A stretch of DNA of 64,000 nt from Drosophila pseudoobscura (lineage: Eukaryota > Arthropoda > Insecta > Diptera > Drosophilidae). A program made the position numbers and the translations under genes. The DNA is taken from assembly GCF_009870125.1 (NCBI RefSeq), contig NC_046683.1, forward strand, positions 4,402,001-4,466,000, read 5' to 3'. Positions 11,053-21,432 of this stretch are shown piece by piece (within the stretch, counting starts at the first letter, position 1; each line of letters opens with the position of its first letter). The notes below the pieces were generated by a model that saw only the letters and a program-made list of their open reading frames with translations, ran no database searches and was not told the DNA's origin.

Positions 11053-13013
11053 TACTATTCCTAATCATAATCTATCATAGATTACTTGCTTAACTGAAAG
11101 GAAAAAGCAAATAATTATAAATATATATTTTTTGTGTGTTTTTTTTTTTTTTTTTTTGAGAGCACATAAGAATGAGATCTAGTCCAAAGTCTAATCTATA
11201 TAAGTAGTTATCCAACAAGAGAATACAGACACACACATGGAAACACACACAGCCACACACACCCATACTCTCCCACACTATTGAGAAGACAGAAGAAATC
11301 GAAATTCCATTTCAGTTTTCAAGTTTCTCATGCATATTAAAAAATATCTACATATATGTAAAAAAAAAACTCCAAGAAAAAGAGAAGCGATTTTTTTCAA
11401 AGCGTGCCATGTTTTTTCTTTGTTACTTTCTCTCATGCCATCATCAAGCTACTATAATTATCTCTATATATCTCTCGTATCTCACTCTCTCAAAAAAAAA
11501 AAAAAAAAAAAAAAAAAAATGAAAAAAAAATATATATATTGATTTAATTTTAACCCAAAATTTGTCGCCTTTGGCCCATGCTCCAGTTCCGGCTCCAGCT
11601 CCAGAGTGCTGTTGAGCAAGTGCCAACGGCGTAGAGCGTTATTTGAAAAAGTTCCAATTGAAAAGTTGCCAAAAATTGTACTTCTAGATGAACCAATTCG
11701 AAACCCAAATCAAATTCAATCACATAAAACAAAAACTATAAACAAATTAAACCAGAATGGAAATCTGCTACGCCGCCGCTGCTGGCCCTCAAAATAATAA
11801 TTCTGCTAACGAAAACCTAGTTTGCTTGCGCTTCCCCCTTCACAACAACTTCACCGCCCATCCAGAGTTCTCTTAGAAGCCACAGACCATAGACCATAGA
11901 CCACAGACCCCAGTCCAAAGGGTTGCCTAGACTTTTTTGTTTTAAACATCGCCCTAGTCGCCCCACTTCATGGTCTGCCTTGTCTGCTCTAATAACGAAT
12001 CATTCATCCGAGTCCCCCCCGTTTGTAAATGTTCAGTTCTCTCTCCAAACTAAAAGTAAACTAAATCGAAACCACAACTACAACTACCCCTATATGTGTT
12101 ATATCAACTGTATATCGTATCAACTTGTTTTGCTTGCTATGTTCTTTGGCCGCACTTGGATAATGTGTATGGGTGTACGCTCTATATATGCCACATATAC
12201 CAGTCACATATCACACATGTATGTCTACACATCTATATAGAACAGAACGACCATCATAGCGTCAGTCATCCATATACCCATATATCCATATATATGCATA
12301 TGTATATGTACATACATGAAACACCAAAGCCCTCCCGAAACCCAGTTCCAAGTACTAATCCAAGCCCGATCCCATCCCCATCCCCTCATCCAATTGAAAA
12401 GAAAAACAAAAACAAAAAACATGGCACGTTAATGAAAAACCTATGAAAACATTTAATCGTGTTGACGAAAGACAAACGCATCGAAAATGGAAATGGAATA
12501 TAATGAAAACTAATTATATTACTGACACCGCAATCGAAAAGATAACAATCAAACTTCAGCTTAATCAAAACTACAAAAATCTCTAAAGTTAACCGAAAGC
12601 AACAAACCAAACAAATACAAAATATAACAATAAACACTAACCCAACACCTCCTTAAACACGAGAGAAAAAGGCAAACAAAGCGCTCTCTCTCCCTCTCTT
12701 TCTCTCTCTCTCTCTTTATATATGTATAACTTACTAAATCTAATGATCTTCATCCGTAAGGTAGTTAAGTCAGGGCACTCAGGGAAGGTCTAGAAAAGAA
12801 CACAGATCAGAAATGAGGAGCGGAAGTAACGATAGAATTGATACGAATTGAAGTTTCTAGAAATGCAAATATGTTTTTTCAATCAACTTTTTCAAATAGA
12901 CGCATGATTTAAGAACTCTCTACATCAATGCTAATGAATCATACTAATGCATGTTTTTTTTTGTCTTCTTCTAACTTTTATTTGTCTCCTGAATCGTGAT
13001 TGAAACACTATAG
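11053..13013 (+). other. Sxl: Sxl 3' region between alternative terminal exons
   Basis: AT-rich untranslated or intronic sequence with long A runs (for example 11491-11529), TA tracts and a CT repeat at 12685-12716. No exon is recognised. It ends at the acceptor at 13013. Confidence 0.5.
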
Positions 13014-13078
13014 GTGACAACTTTGCCGATTTGCTTGACGGACTGTACCGTAGGAAGTACCATTATCCCTACTTATAA
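13014..13078 (+). CDS. Sxl: alternative Sxl C-terminal exon C
   Basis: The acceptor cactatag ends at 13013. Joined to the donor at 6783 (HRG), the frame reads GDNFADLLDGLYRRKYHYPY then Leu and a TAA stop at 13076-13078. Phase and composition support a genuine alternative C-terminus. The frame then stays open for 415 codons immediately after the TAA, described as the next feature. Confidence 0.6.
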
Positions 13079-14326
13079 TTGACACCCCATCAGCAGCAGC
13101 AACTACAACAACATCAGCTGCAGGCGATTGGCAATAGCAACAGTAACACCAACATTAACCACATGCTACTCTACCATCAGCACTATCATCAGCAACAACA
13201 AGAACTACAACGCCTGGGCAATAATGCTGCTGCTCACAGTTTGAGCCCGAATGGAGGAAACAACAACAACAACTTCAACCAATCTAATAACAATAGCTCT
13301 AACAACAACAACTCCAACAACAACAATACCAACAATCATTTGGATGTAATACGACAGAACGGAGTCGCTGCTCTGAATTATCTTCAACAACAACTGCAGT
13401 TGCAGCAACCGCAATCACAACAACCACTACTATCACCACCACCGTATCAGCCACAGTCACAGCCACAGCAACAGCAACAGCTGAATGGACACTCATCCCG
13501 TCAACAACAACAGCAAAAGAATCAACAACCCTCCAGTAGTAGCAGTCTCAACAATGGTCACACCAACAACCATACCAACAGCTACAACAGCGGCAGTAAT
13601 GAGATGCTCCACAGCAGTTACACCAATAACAATAGTAGTGGCCTTCCACTGACTAACAATTACACCAACAGCAGTAATAGTGGCCTGGCACTCAACAACA
13701 CTTACACCAACAACAGTGGCAGTGGTCTGGCACTCAACAATAGTTACAGAAACATTAGTGGGAATAACTTGGCCCTCAACAACACAAACAGTTACACCAA
13801 CAACAGTAACAGTGGACTGTCACTCAACAACACTTACAACAACAACAATAGGACGGGTCTGGCACTCAACAACAGCTTCACCAACCACAGTGGGAATAGT
13901 CTGTCACTCAGCAACTTTACCAACAATAGTAGCAGTAGCAGTGGTCTAGCGCGCCACAGCAGCTCAGGCCACACCAGTAGCTACACCAACAATCAGAACA
14001 ATAGCCGCGCAGGCCCCAACAATAGCTGCAGCAACAAAAGCAATGACCTGCCACACAACAACAACAACAACAACAGCAGTCACAACAATCAGAGCAATGG
14101 CAGCCATAGTAGTCGTTCCCCACAGCACGAGTTCAGCTTCAATATACCAACCCCTGAGCAGGAGCTGCAGCAGCAGACACTCAAGCTGCAGCAACTGCAC
14201 ATCAGCAACAGCTTCCACGCAACATCAGCAGCAACAAGTGAAGGTGCAACAACAGACACGACAGCGACAACCACAGCCAATCACACATCAAATGTTGGCT
14301 TCCTCTGGCGTACAGATAATATATAA
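13079..14326 (+). CDS. Sxl: Q/N-rich open frame directly after the Sxl stop (putative extension)
   Basis: Starting at the codon after the TAA of exon C and in the same frame, 415 codons stay open to TAA at 14324-14326. There is no ATG at the start; the first is at 13163. The product is low complexity: Gln-rich first, then Asn/Ser-rich, with a 14-residue repeat of consensus GLALNNxYTNNSxS at about residues 188-288, then poly-Asn and a Gln-rich end. All length changes in the repeat are whole codons. It may be a stop-readthrough extension, an alternative exon reached by an unseen splice, or 3' UTR repeat that happens to be open. Readthrough in Drosophila usually involves TGA, so TAA is a point against it. 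Confidence 0.45.
   Translation: MTPHQQQQLQQHQLQAIGNSNSNTNINHMLLYHQHYHQQQQELQRLGNNAAAHSLSPNGGNNNNNFNQSNNNSSNNNNSNNNNTNNHLDVIRQNGVAALNYLQQQLQLQQPQSQQPLLSPPPYQPQSQPQQQQQLNGHSSRQQQQQKNQQPSSSSSLNNGHTNNHTNSYNSGSNEMLHSSYTNNNSSGLPLTNNYTNSSNSGLALNNTYTNNSGSGLALNNSYRNISGNNLALNNTNSYTNNSNSGLSLNNTYNNNNRTGLALNNSFTNHSGNSLSLSNFTNNSSSSSGLARHSSSGHTSSYTNNQNNSRAGPNNSCSNKSNDLPHNNNNNNSSHNNQSNGSHSSRSPQHEFSFNIPTPEQELQQQTLKLQQLHISNSFHATSAATSEGATTDTTATTTANHTSNVGFLWRTDNI
13640..13942 (+). repeat. 42-bp in-frame minisatellite (14-aa units)
   Basis: Seven imperfect units follow one another. Measured between successive GL/NL/SL pairs, the unit lengths are 14, 14, 14, 16, 14, 14 and 15 codons. The consensus is GLALNNxYTNNSxS. 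Every length difference is a multiple of three bases. Confidence 0.8.
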
Positions 14327-17300
14327 AACAAATGATAAGCATATATAATCTAGAACCTAATATGGATCATCGTAGTACCAGTATCCATCGAAACCATTTA
14401 TCCAATTATATATATATAGATATATAGATACGAAACCCAAATTTTTATGTTCTCAAACCCCGATACCTTTTTTTTGTGTATGTTCCTCATTCGAACTTTT
14501 ATGTTGTAGTACGTTTTTTTTCTTTTTGTGCTTTTTTTTGGGAAGAACCTTTTTTTTCTTTTTTGTAACTAGCTGTAAGACAAGACACGTATACATATAT
14601 ATAAAAAGATACATAAATATATATATATATATATAACCTATATATATATATATGTATATAGATCGAGAGGTCTATATCGGAAGGAACGATCATTTTTTTT
14701 GCGTACACCTAGAGAAATAACTACGAAAACACACATTTTTTTGTCACATATTTATAATAATGATATATATATATCAAAAGGAATATATACAAGATTATAT
14801 ATATATATATATACATATATACAAAAACACACACATACACTTATATATCTAATACTATATAGCATACTTGTAGGCGTGAGGACATAAGCTCTATTTTTTT
14901 TCTCCGTGTCTGAAACTGAAACTGATTTTTTTGGCGCAAACAATGCCGCAACAACGTACACGAGTTTCGTGTATGTTTATAGCTGAAGTTAATCCAGATA
15001 CTATGATTATCTTATAAATATTGTTTTTTTTTCATAATTTATAATCAAATTTTTTTGTCTATTCAATATATACCGTAACCATAATGGACTGGCAAGGTGG
15101 CTGCGCATGCTCAAGTTTTCAGGCTGTTTAAGAATAAACGAAAACAAAAAATACAAGAGAAATACTTAGCTAGAGATAGGCTTGAGGTGAACTTTGAGTG
15201 GGAAACCCCGCACGAAATTACAAAATACCAATTTTTTTCATAGCTATAGAGAAGAAACGCTTCTTTTTTTTTTAATAACATAATAATAATCGATGTGAAA
15301 TCCACTTTTTTTTTAGTTTATTTTATGAAAAAGCTTGAGCATGTGGCAGCGATAACGAAAAACAAGAATTGTAAGAAGGAAAGCAAAAGAATGAATGAAA
15401 CCACGTGATAAAGAGTCCGACGAAACGGAAAATCAGAAGAGACAGAAATACAGAGAGAAGAAATGGAAAAGCAAATAAAAAGAAAAGCACTCAAAATCTT
15501 AAGCGCCTGTGGGGTGGAGGTGAGGAACCTGGTCTAGGCATAAAATAATAACCCATCCCGCATTGTTTTGTGTTTTTTTATTTTCCGTATTTAGTTGTAA
15601 GTTTTTTTTGGATTTTCGTTTTATTTTATTATGATCTTTTTTTGGCCAGACATTCTCTTCCCCGGAAAGCAGAGACAGCATTCATAATTTTTTTCGGTGT
15701 AGGTGCATAAATTAATGGAAAAACAGAAAACCCAGAGACATGTATAACGATACAACTTTAGAATATTCGATTATACATATATTTTCCGTTCAAACCTATC
15801 AATATTTGTATGCATTAGTAGTTCATGAATGTGAAAACTTTTAATTTGTCGACACGAAATTTTTATTATTTGAAATACCATTTATTTTCTAGTTGTATTA
15901 CACGGTCCCACATCTGGCTTCGAAATACAACAATTACCAACAAATAAGCAAGAAAAATTATCTAATAAACATTTTCACCATCAGAAACATTCAGACTGAG
16001 TTTTCTTTTAGTTTATTAACGTTATTATTTCTTAGTTCTGCCCCTCCCCAGAGTTTGTTTGGATGGGAGAAAACGTCAACGAATTAGTACACGTAAAAAA
16101 ACAATTTTTTTCAAAATATAAAAAATAAACTAGCTTTAAGAGAAAGTAATTGAAAGGCGAATCGAAACACAGTAAAAACTCGATTAAACTTACAGCTTGG
16201 TTGTGCTGAACACTAAAATGTTACGATTCTAAACAGTAAACAGAAAAACAAAAACAGAAAAAATGCCCGAATATACCGGTAATAGGAACCCCGAATAAGC
16301 AAATGCAAAAATATACACAGAAGCGAACGAAATGTTTATTAAATCAATACTTATGTGTACGATTATGTACGTATGAGACATATGCTAAAGCTCCCGACCG
16401 GTCGTTTGCCACCGGATGGGGGCGTGGATACACTTTAAATCGAACAAAAATACTCTCAACCAATTGTAGCCTTAGCCTGTAAGTGGATTTACACATATAC
16501 GAATAACGGATATTGGATTACACGGAGGAACAAGCATATGGCGATCGTCTCGCGTAGGAAAACCAAATTCAATATTCATGTGGGTTTTCATCCTCCATAT
16601 TTTTTTTTTTAGTATGAGTAAGTATTTTTTGTGACGTTTTTTTGGGCATGTGACAAAACGGAAATCATCAATATACTTTTTTGTGTCAGTGTAGTGCTTT
16701 TTTTTGTCGAGCGTCATCTTTTAGACAATTTTTTTCTTTACTCATAAGCAGCCAAGCTAATTTTGTTGGAAAACACCGAGATACAATGTTGAAACAGAGA
16801 ATCAGAGCAAGGTAGGAGCCTAGGAAAGCGCAATTAAGGAGACATGTGTGTTTTTTTTTGGTATTTTTAATAAAGAAAGTTGTAGAACATGAAAACCTCA
16901 CGCAACCTAATCGCAAATACATTTTAAATGTTGTTCAATGAATATTTAGAGAAACCAATGAACAAGGCAAATAGCATACATTTTTTTATGTCAAAATAAA
17001 TGTCTAGAAGGCTAGAAGATAACAAAGAACAAGAAATCTTTTTATAACTAGAAAAACAGAAGAAAAATCATGAAACCAAATACCAGAAATATGCAATACA
17101 ATTTTTTTGTTTAGTGTAAGGGAAAACGTTTTTTATATAAGCATATACATAAAAAAGGCAAAAAAAAAGGCGAACCTCAAGAAAGCGGAGATCAGTGAGA
17201 TTAGTGCATGAGTATACTCGTATATATGTAGAAATCCAGATAGTCAAAAATTCTTCTTCGTCGTCAATTGGGAATCCAAGCGGTGGAGGAGGAGATGAAG

Positions 17301-18380
17301 GGGTTTAAAGTTAGAAAGATTTAATGGCGCTTTAACCTATGAAACTTTTCGGTATTATTATTTTGTGGTTTCAATCTATACCATCTCTGCTCTGTCCCCC
17401 AACCTGTCCCAAGTCCCCTCTTGTAGCGTTCTAGCGGTCATCTATAGCATCTCAAAAACACCGACAAATATACAATTCAATAAATATATATACATAGAGA
17501 GATAGTGTGTGGTAGCTACCAGTAAATAGTAACCAGTAACAGAGACAGCATAGAGGAGAGAAATTTTTTTTGAGTAATGAAGATGTTAACTGTTAATGGG
17601 ATGGGATGGCGAGGATTGTATCTGAAACGTGAACTGCCCTATGAAAGATTTTTAAATAACTTAAACAAAAATGAAAACAAAAACCAAAAAACCAAAACCA
17701 AATACCAACAAGGAGAAACAAGCAACTATAAGTCGACAGTGCAGAATATTAATTCGAGCAAAAGTAAGTAAAAAAAAACTACTAAATGGCCTACTGAAAT
17801 AAGCAATATACATAAATTCATAAATAGAACAAGTTTAGTGGAACAAATTACAGTTTAAATAACGAACGAAAAAAGCAACAAACAACAAAACGGGAATATA
17901 TTCAACAAAAATGCAAATTATATTAACTATACAACCGTATATACACTATATACCTATATATATAACTATATATATATATATAAATTATAACTATTAAGCC
18001 CGAGCGGAATTTTTTTTTTAAATAAATAAATATTTAAATAAATAATACCGTAATACACCATACAAATACTGAATAAACGACGACACACACACATGAGACA
18101 CAGAGGCATAAAAAGAGAACTTGTCTTGTTCCCGTAGTCCGTAAATGAAACACACAACAACACGCATTGACACTTGCATACATTTATAAACGAACGGAAA
18201 TAAGAACAAATTTAATTTTATTCGTTTATACAAATACATATATACATATATTATATATATATATACATAATAGCAGCTAATTGTTGTACTTAAGATGTCA
18301 CATTACAAAGCGATAAGTACAGTACTTACAAAAAGGAAAACCAATAAACGAAAATATTTAAAATTCAACGGAAAACCAAA
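14327..18380 (+). other. Sxl: probable distal Sxl 3' UTR
   Basis: About 4 kb of AT-rich DNA without any recognisable gene. It holds U-runs (14469-14560, 15600-15690, 16603-16710), TA tracts (14590-14660, 18240-18265) and several AATAAA-type signals, the last near 18343 (accaataaacg). Composition matches the Sxl 3' region and changes sharply near 18380 to balanced base composition. This suggests the transcript or its degenerate remains end there. The gene limit is inferred. Confidence 0.45.
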
Positions 18381-19722
18381 CAAATAACGGGCCTTTTAAT
18401 TTCGAAACTGGCTCTGGCTGCGCCTTACAGCCCATTTTCTGGACATTAGCTGGACTGACTGTTAACATCACTGCTTATTGGCGGGAATTGTTAACAAAAT
18501 AGATGTGCGGGATGGTCTTTCCATATTGAATTCTTGTCAGCACTTCCATATAATATCTGCAAGCTCTGTGCTCGGTCACTGCTGTTAACAGCGCTCCTTG
18601 TGCACTTAACAGCACTGGATGTGCGCTCCTTTCGAACGCTACAGTTCTCCTGTTGCACCTAACAGCACGCTTGGTGGTGCGATTCAAATGTATTAAAAGC
18701 TGTATTTAATCGGTCAATAGCGCGCTCCAAACCGAATGCCCACCAACGGGCACAGTCTTATCAGTCGGGCACTACAAGTATTGTAATGTTTTTGTGAACA
18801 CATCACTTGAATTCGACGCAGCTGCAGCGTGGCCGGTGCAATGAGTCGTCACTGCGTTCTCCTGAATGCACTTTCGTCGGGCCAACTTGTTCGAAACGCA
18901 ACAAACATTATATCATCAGTGGTCCTCGGTGGTAATGCCCAACCACTCGAGTACCCAATTGACAGAGGAACAGAATTAAGTGCTTCCCTGAAGCGACGAT
19001 GTCAATTCGCATCGAATTACAAGGAAATCGAGGTCCGCTGCCCCGTTTCCATTGGAACTAATGATGATGATGATGATGAATGATGATCGCCAGCTGATGA
19101 TAGTACGCTCCAACACGTTTTCCAATCACATCCAATTAATGTTCGCACAACGACCGTCGACTTGGCAAGCCGTTGCGGCATTACGTCAGGGCGCGCAATT
19201 CGCACGATAAGGTGAAATGTTCTAGAGACGCCCCTCCCCCACGGCACCCAAATAGCAATCCTTCGTGGCACGTTCCAAGAGCTTCACGGGGCGGCCAAGG
19301 CCTGTCGTCGCGCTATCACTATCACTACGTATCAGTGCGATAACTTGGTTACGTATGTAGGAGGATATTGGCCAACTTGTGCATTGTCATTGTTTAGAGT
19401 CGATTCGGCCGGAATAGCATAATCTGAGGGTCGAGGGTTGGATCTGGCTCGAGCCGGATTGCTGCGTTGCATAATTGAGTGCTGGGTGGCAAACGCGCCC
19501 GCCCTGCCCCCAGAGCACAGCACACCCAGAGAGTGAAGTCCCTAGTGTGAATGCACTTCAATTGACTTTGATTACGGCTTGGTTCTGTTTATTTACGAGT
19601 AGTTTATTGATATTGATATCGGTTTTGTAAATGGTTTGTTTGGGCCGCATTCCATTGCTGCCAAGGCTAAGTACTTGACACATCACAGATTGAATACACC
19701 ACTGATAATTTTCTCTTAACTA
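18381..19722 (+). other. intergenic between Sxl and the sugar transporter
   Basis: No gene is supported. The stretch holds several TTAACAGC-like motifs at 18460-18670 and a GAT repeat at 19062-19087. The 3' UTR of the minus-strand transporter lies at its right end. A frame at 18829-19083 has no family features. Confidence 0.4.
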
Positions 19723-21432
19723 CTACTTCTTCAGGAAGAGCTCGTGCAGCTCCACCTCCTTCAGGTTGTTGAGAGTGAGCCGGCGGGTGAATTTGCCCGT
19801 CCGCCAGTGTTCCTCCAGCTCCTCGAGGGTGCGTCCCCGCGTCTCAGGGACAAAGAAGCCGATGAAGCCGGCCGCCAGGAACGAGATGAACGCATAGAAG
19901 GCAAACAGATTGGCAGTGCCCATGGCGGCCTCCATGTTCGGATAGATTTTCAGCATGATGAAGGCGAGGATCATGCCAAAGAAGACGGCGATGCCGGAGG
20001 CACTACCGCGTGCCCGCTGCGGGAACACCTCGGAGATCATGAAGAACGGCAGCGTGAGCATGCCCATTGTGGAGAACACGATGTGTGCAACGATGCACAC
20101 AACCGGCAGCCAGTGCCAGGTGCCCACTGTATCTGGCCACCAGCCGCCGGCGGCCAGCAGCAGCATGCAGAGGCCCATGCCCGAGGCGGAGAAGATGCCG
20201 GACGGCTTGCGGCCCCACTTCTCGAAGATGGTGCTCATGAAAAAGGTCATGATGATGCGAGCAACGCCCAGCATGACGGCCACCAGCACGGGGTCGATGG
20301 AGACGCCGGCCCTCTGGGCTATCTGAACGGCATACACGATGATGACGACCACGCCGCAGGCCTGCTGAAAGCCAAAGAAGGCAGTCATCATTAGAACCGG
20401 CTTGTACACCTCCGGACGCTGTATGAGCCGGCTGAGCGATTCACTGGCCGCCGTAGTCCGGCTGTTCTCGGCCGTCGCCTTCATGTGCGCCAGCTCGTCC
20501 TCGAACTCCGGCACGTAGTCGTCCTCTGTAAGTAACAGAAATCAGTACATAACGTAGATAAAGGAATCCTAGTAAGAACTCACCTTTCTTCGGCAGGCCC
20601 CGGAAGTATCTTAGGGATTTCCTGGCTCGTTCGTCGCGTCCTTTGGTCAGCAGCCAACTGGGGGACTCCGGCATGGGGAAGACCAGGAGAGTGGCCGCCA
20701 GCTGGTAGCAGCAGCTAATCGTCGAGATGAGCACGATATTGCTGCGTATGAAGTAGCCCAGTAGGTACATCATCAGGATGCCGCCGGCGAGGCCAATGGA
20801 GGTGCCCAATATGAGTCTTCCTCGGATCCGTGGCAGACTGATCTCGGCGGAGTAGACGCCCACCGGTGACACGAACATGCCGATCATTATGCCCCCCAGG
20901 GCCCGGCCCACCAGCATCTGGGCATAGATCAAGTCGCGGTCGGTGTGCAGAAAGCTGGTGGCCAGCAGCAGCCAGCCGAGCAGGCCCAGCAGGTTGGTCA
21001 CCAGGATGGTATACTTGCGGCCAATGCGGTCCATGAAATAGCTGACCAGCAGCCCGCCCAAGGGACAGGCCATGTTGTTGATGGAAGCTGTGGTCGGAAA
21101 ACGGAGAAGAAACGGAAACGGAAACGACAAAGTAAGAGACGCTCTTCGCCTGCATATGGCTTTAGTTACTCACCGAACCAGCTGGACTCGTCCTTGTCCA
21201 GCCAGAAGGGCTGGGTCTCGTCGTGGAGCTGGGTGAGCGTCACCGAGGGCATGCTGATGACCATGCCCGAGCCGAGTACCCCGCTGTTGCCCAGAAAGAC
21301 CATCAGCTTCTGTCGCAACACGGCCCGGTGGCTCTCGCCGAGCGGCTTTCTGCAATGCTCCTTTGTTTTGGTGTGGTCCATGTCTTTGCAGATCACGGGA
21401 CTGCGAAACGATGGCTCCTCTTGGTCCTTCAT
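19723..21432 (-). CDS. MFS sugar transporter (SLC2/Tret1-like; CG4607-type)
   Basis: Spliced complement(21174-21432, 20584-21087, 19723-20525), 521 residues, with clean GT-AG junctions. The start at 21432 is the first ATG after an in-frame stop. Twelve-helix sugar-porter features are visible: RIGRKYT after TM2, PRIRGRL between TM4 and TM5, PESPSWLL after TM6, FFGFQQACGVVVIIVY in TM7, EKWGRKPSG after TM8, and VPETRGRTLEELE at the C-terminus. A soluble N-terminus of about 40 residues precedes TM1. It should move hexoses or trehalose across the plasma or a vesicle membrane; the substrate cannot be read from sequence. In melanogaster a transporter of this type (CG4607) lies next to Sxl, so it probably marks conserved synteny. 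Confidence 0.93.

Noticed and set aside
13079-14326. Independent Q/N-rich gene starting at 13079
   Set aside because: There is no ATG at the start (the first codon is TTG after a TAA), no separate promoter, and the frame is continuous with the Sxl terminal exon. It is treated as a possible Sxl extension instead.
18829-19083. 84-codon plus-strand frame between Sxl and the transporter
   Set aside because: It does not begin with a clear ATG context, ends in a GAT-repeat Asp run, and shows no domain or splice support.
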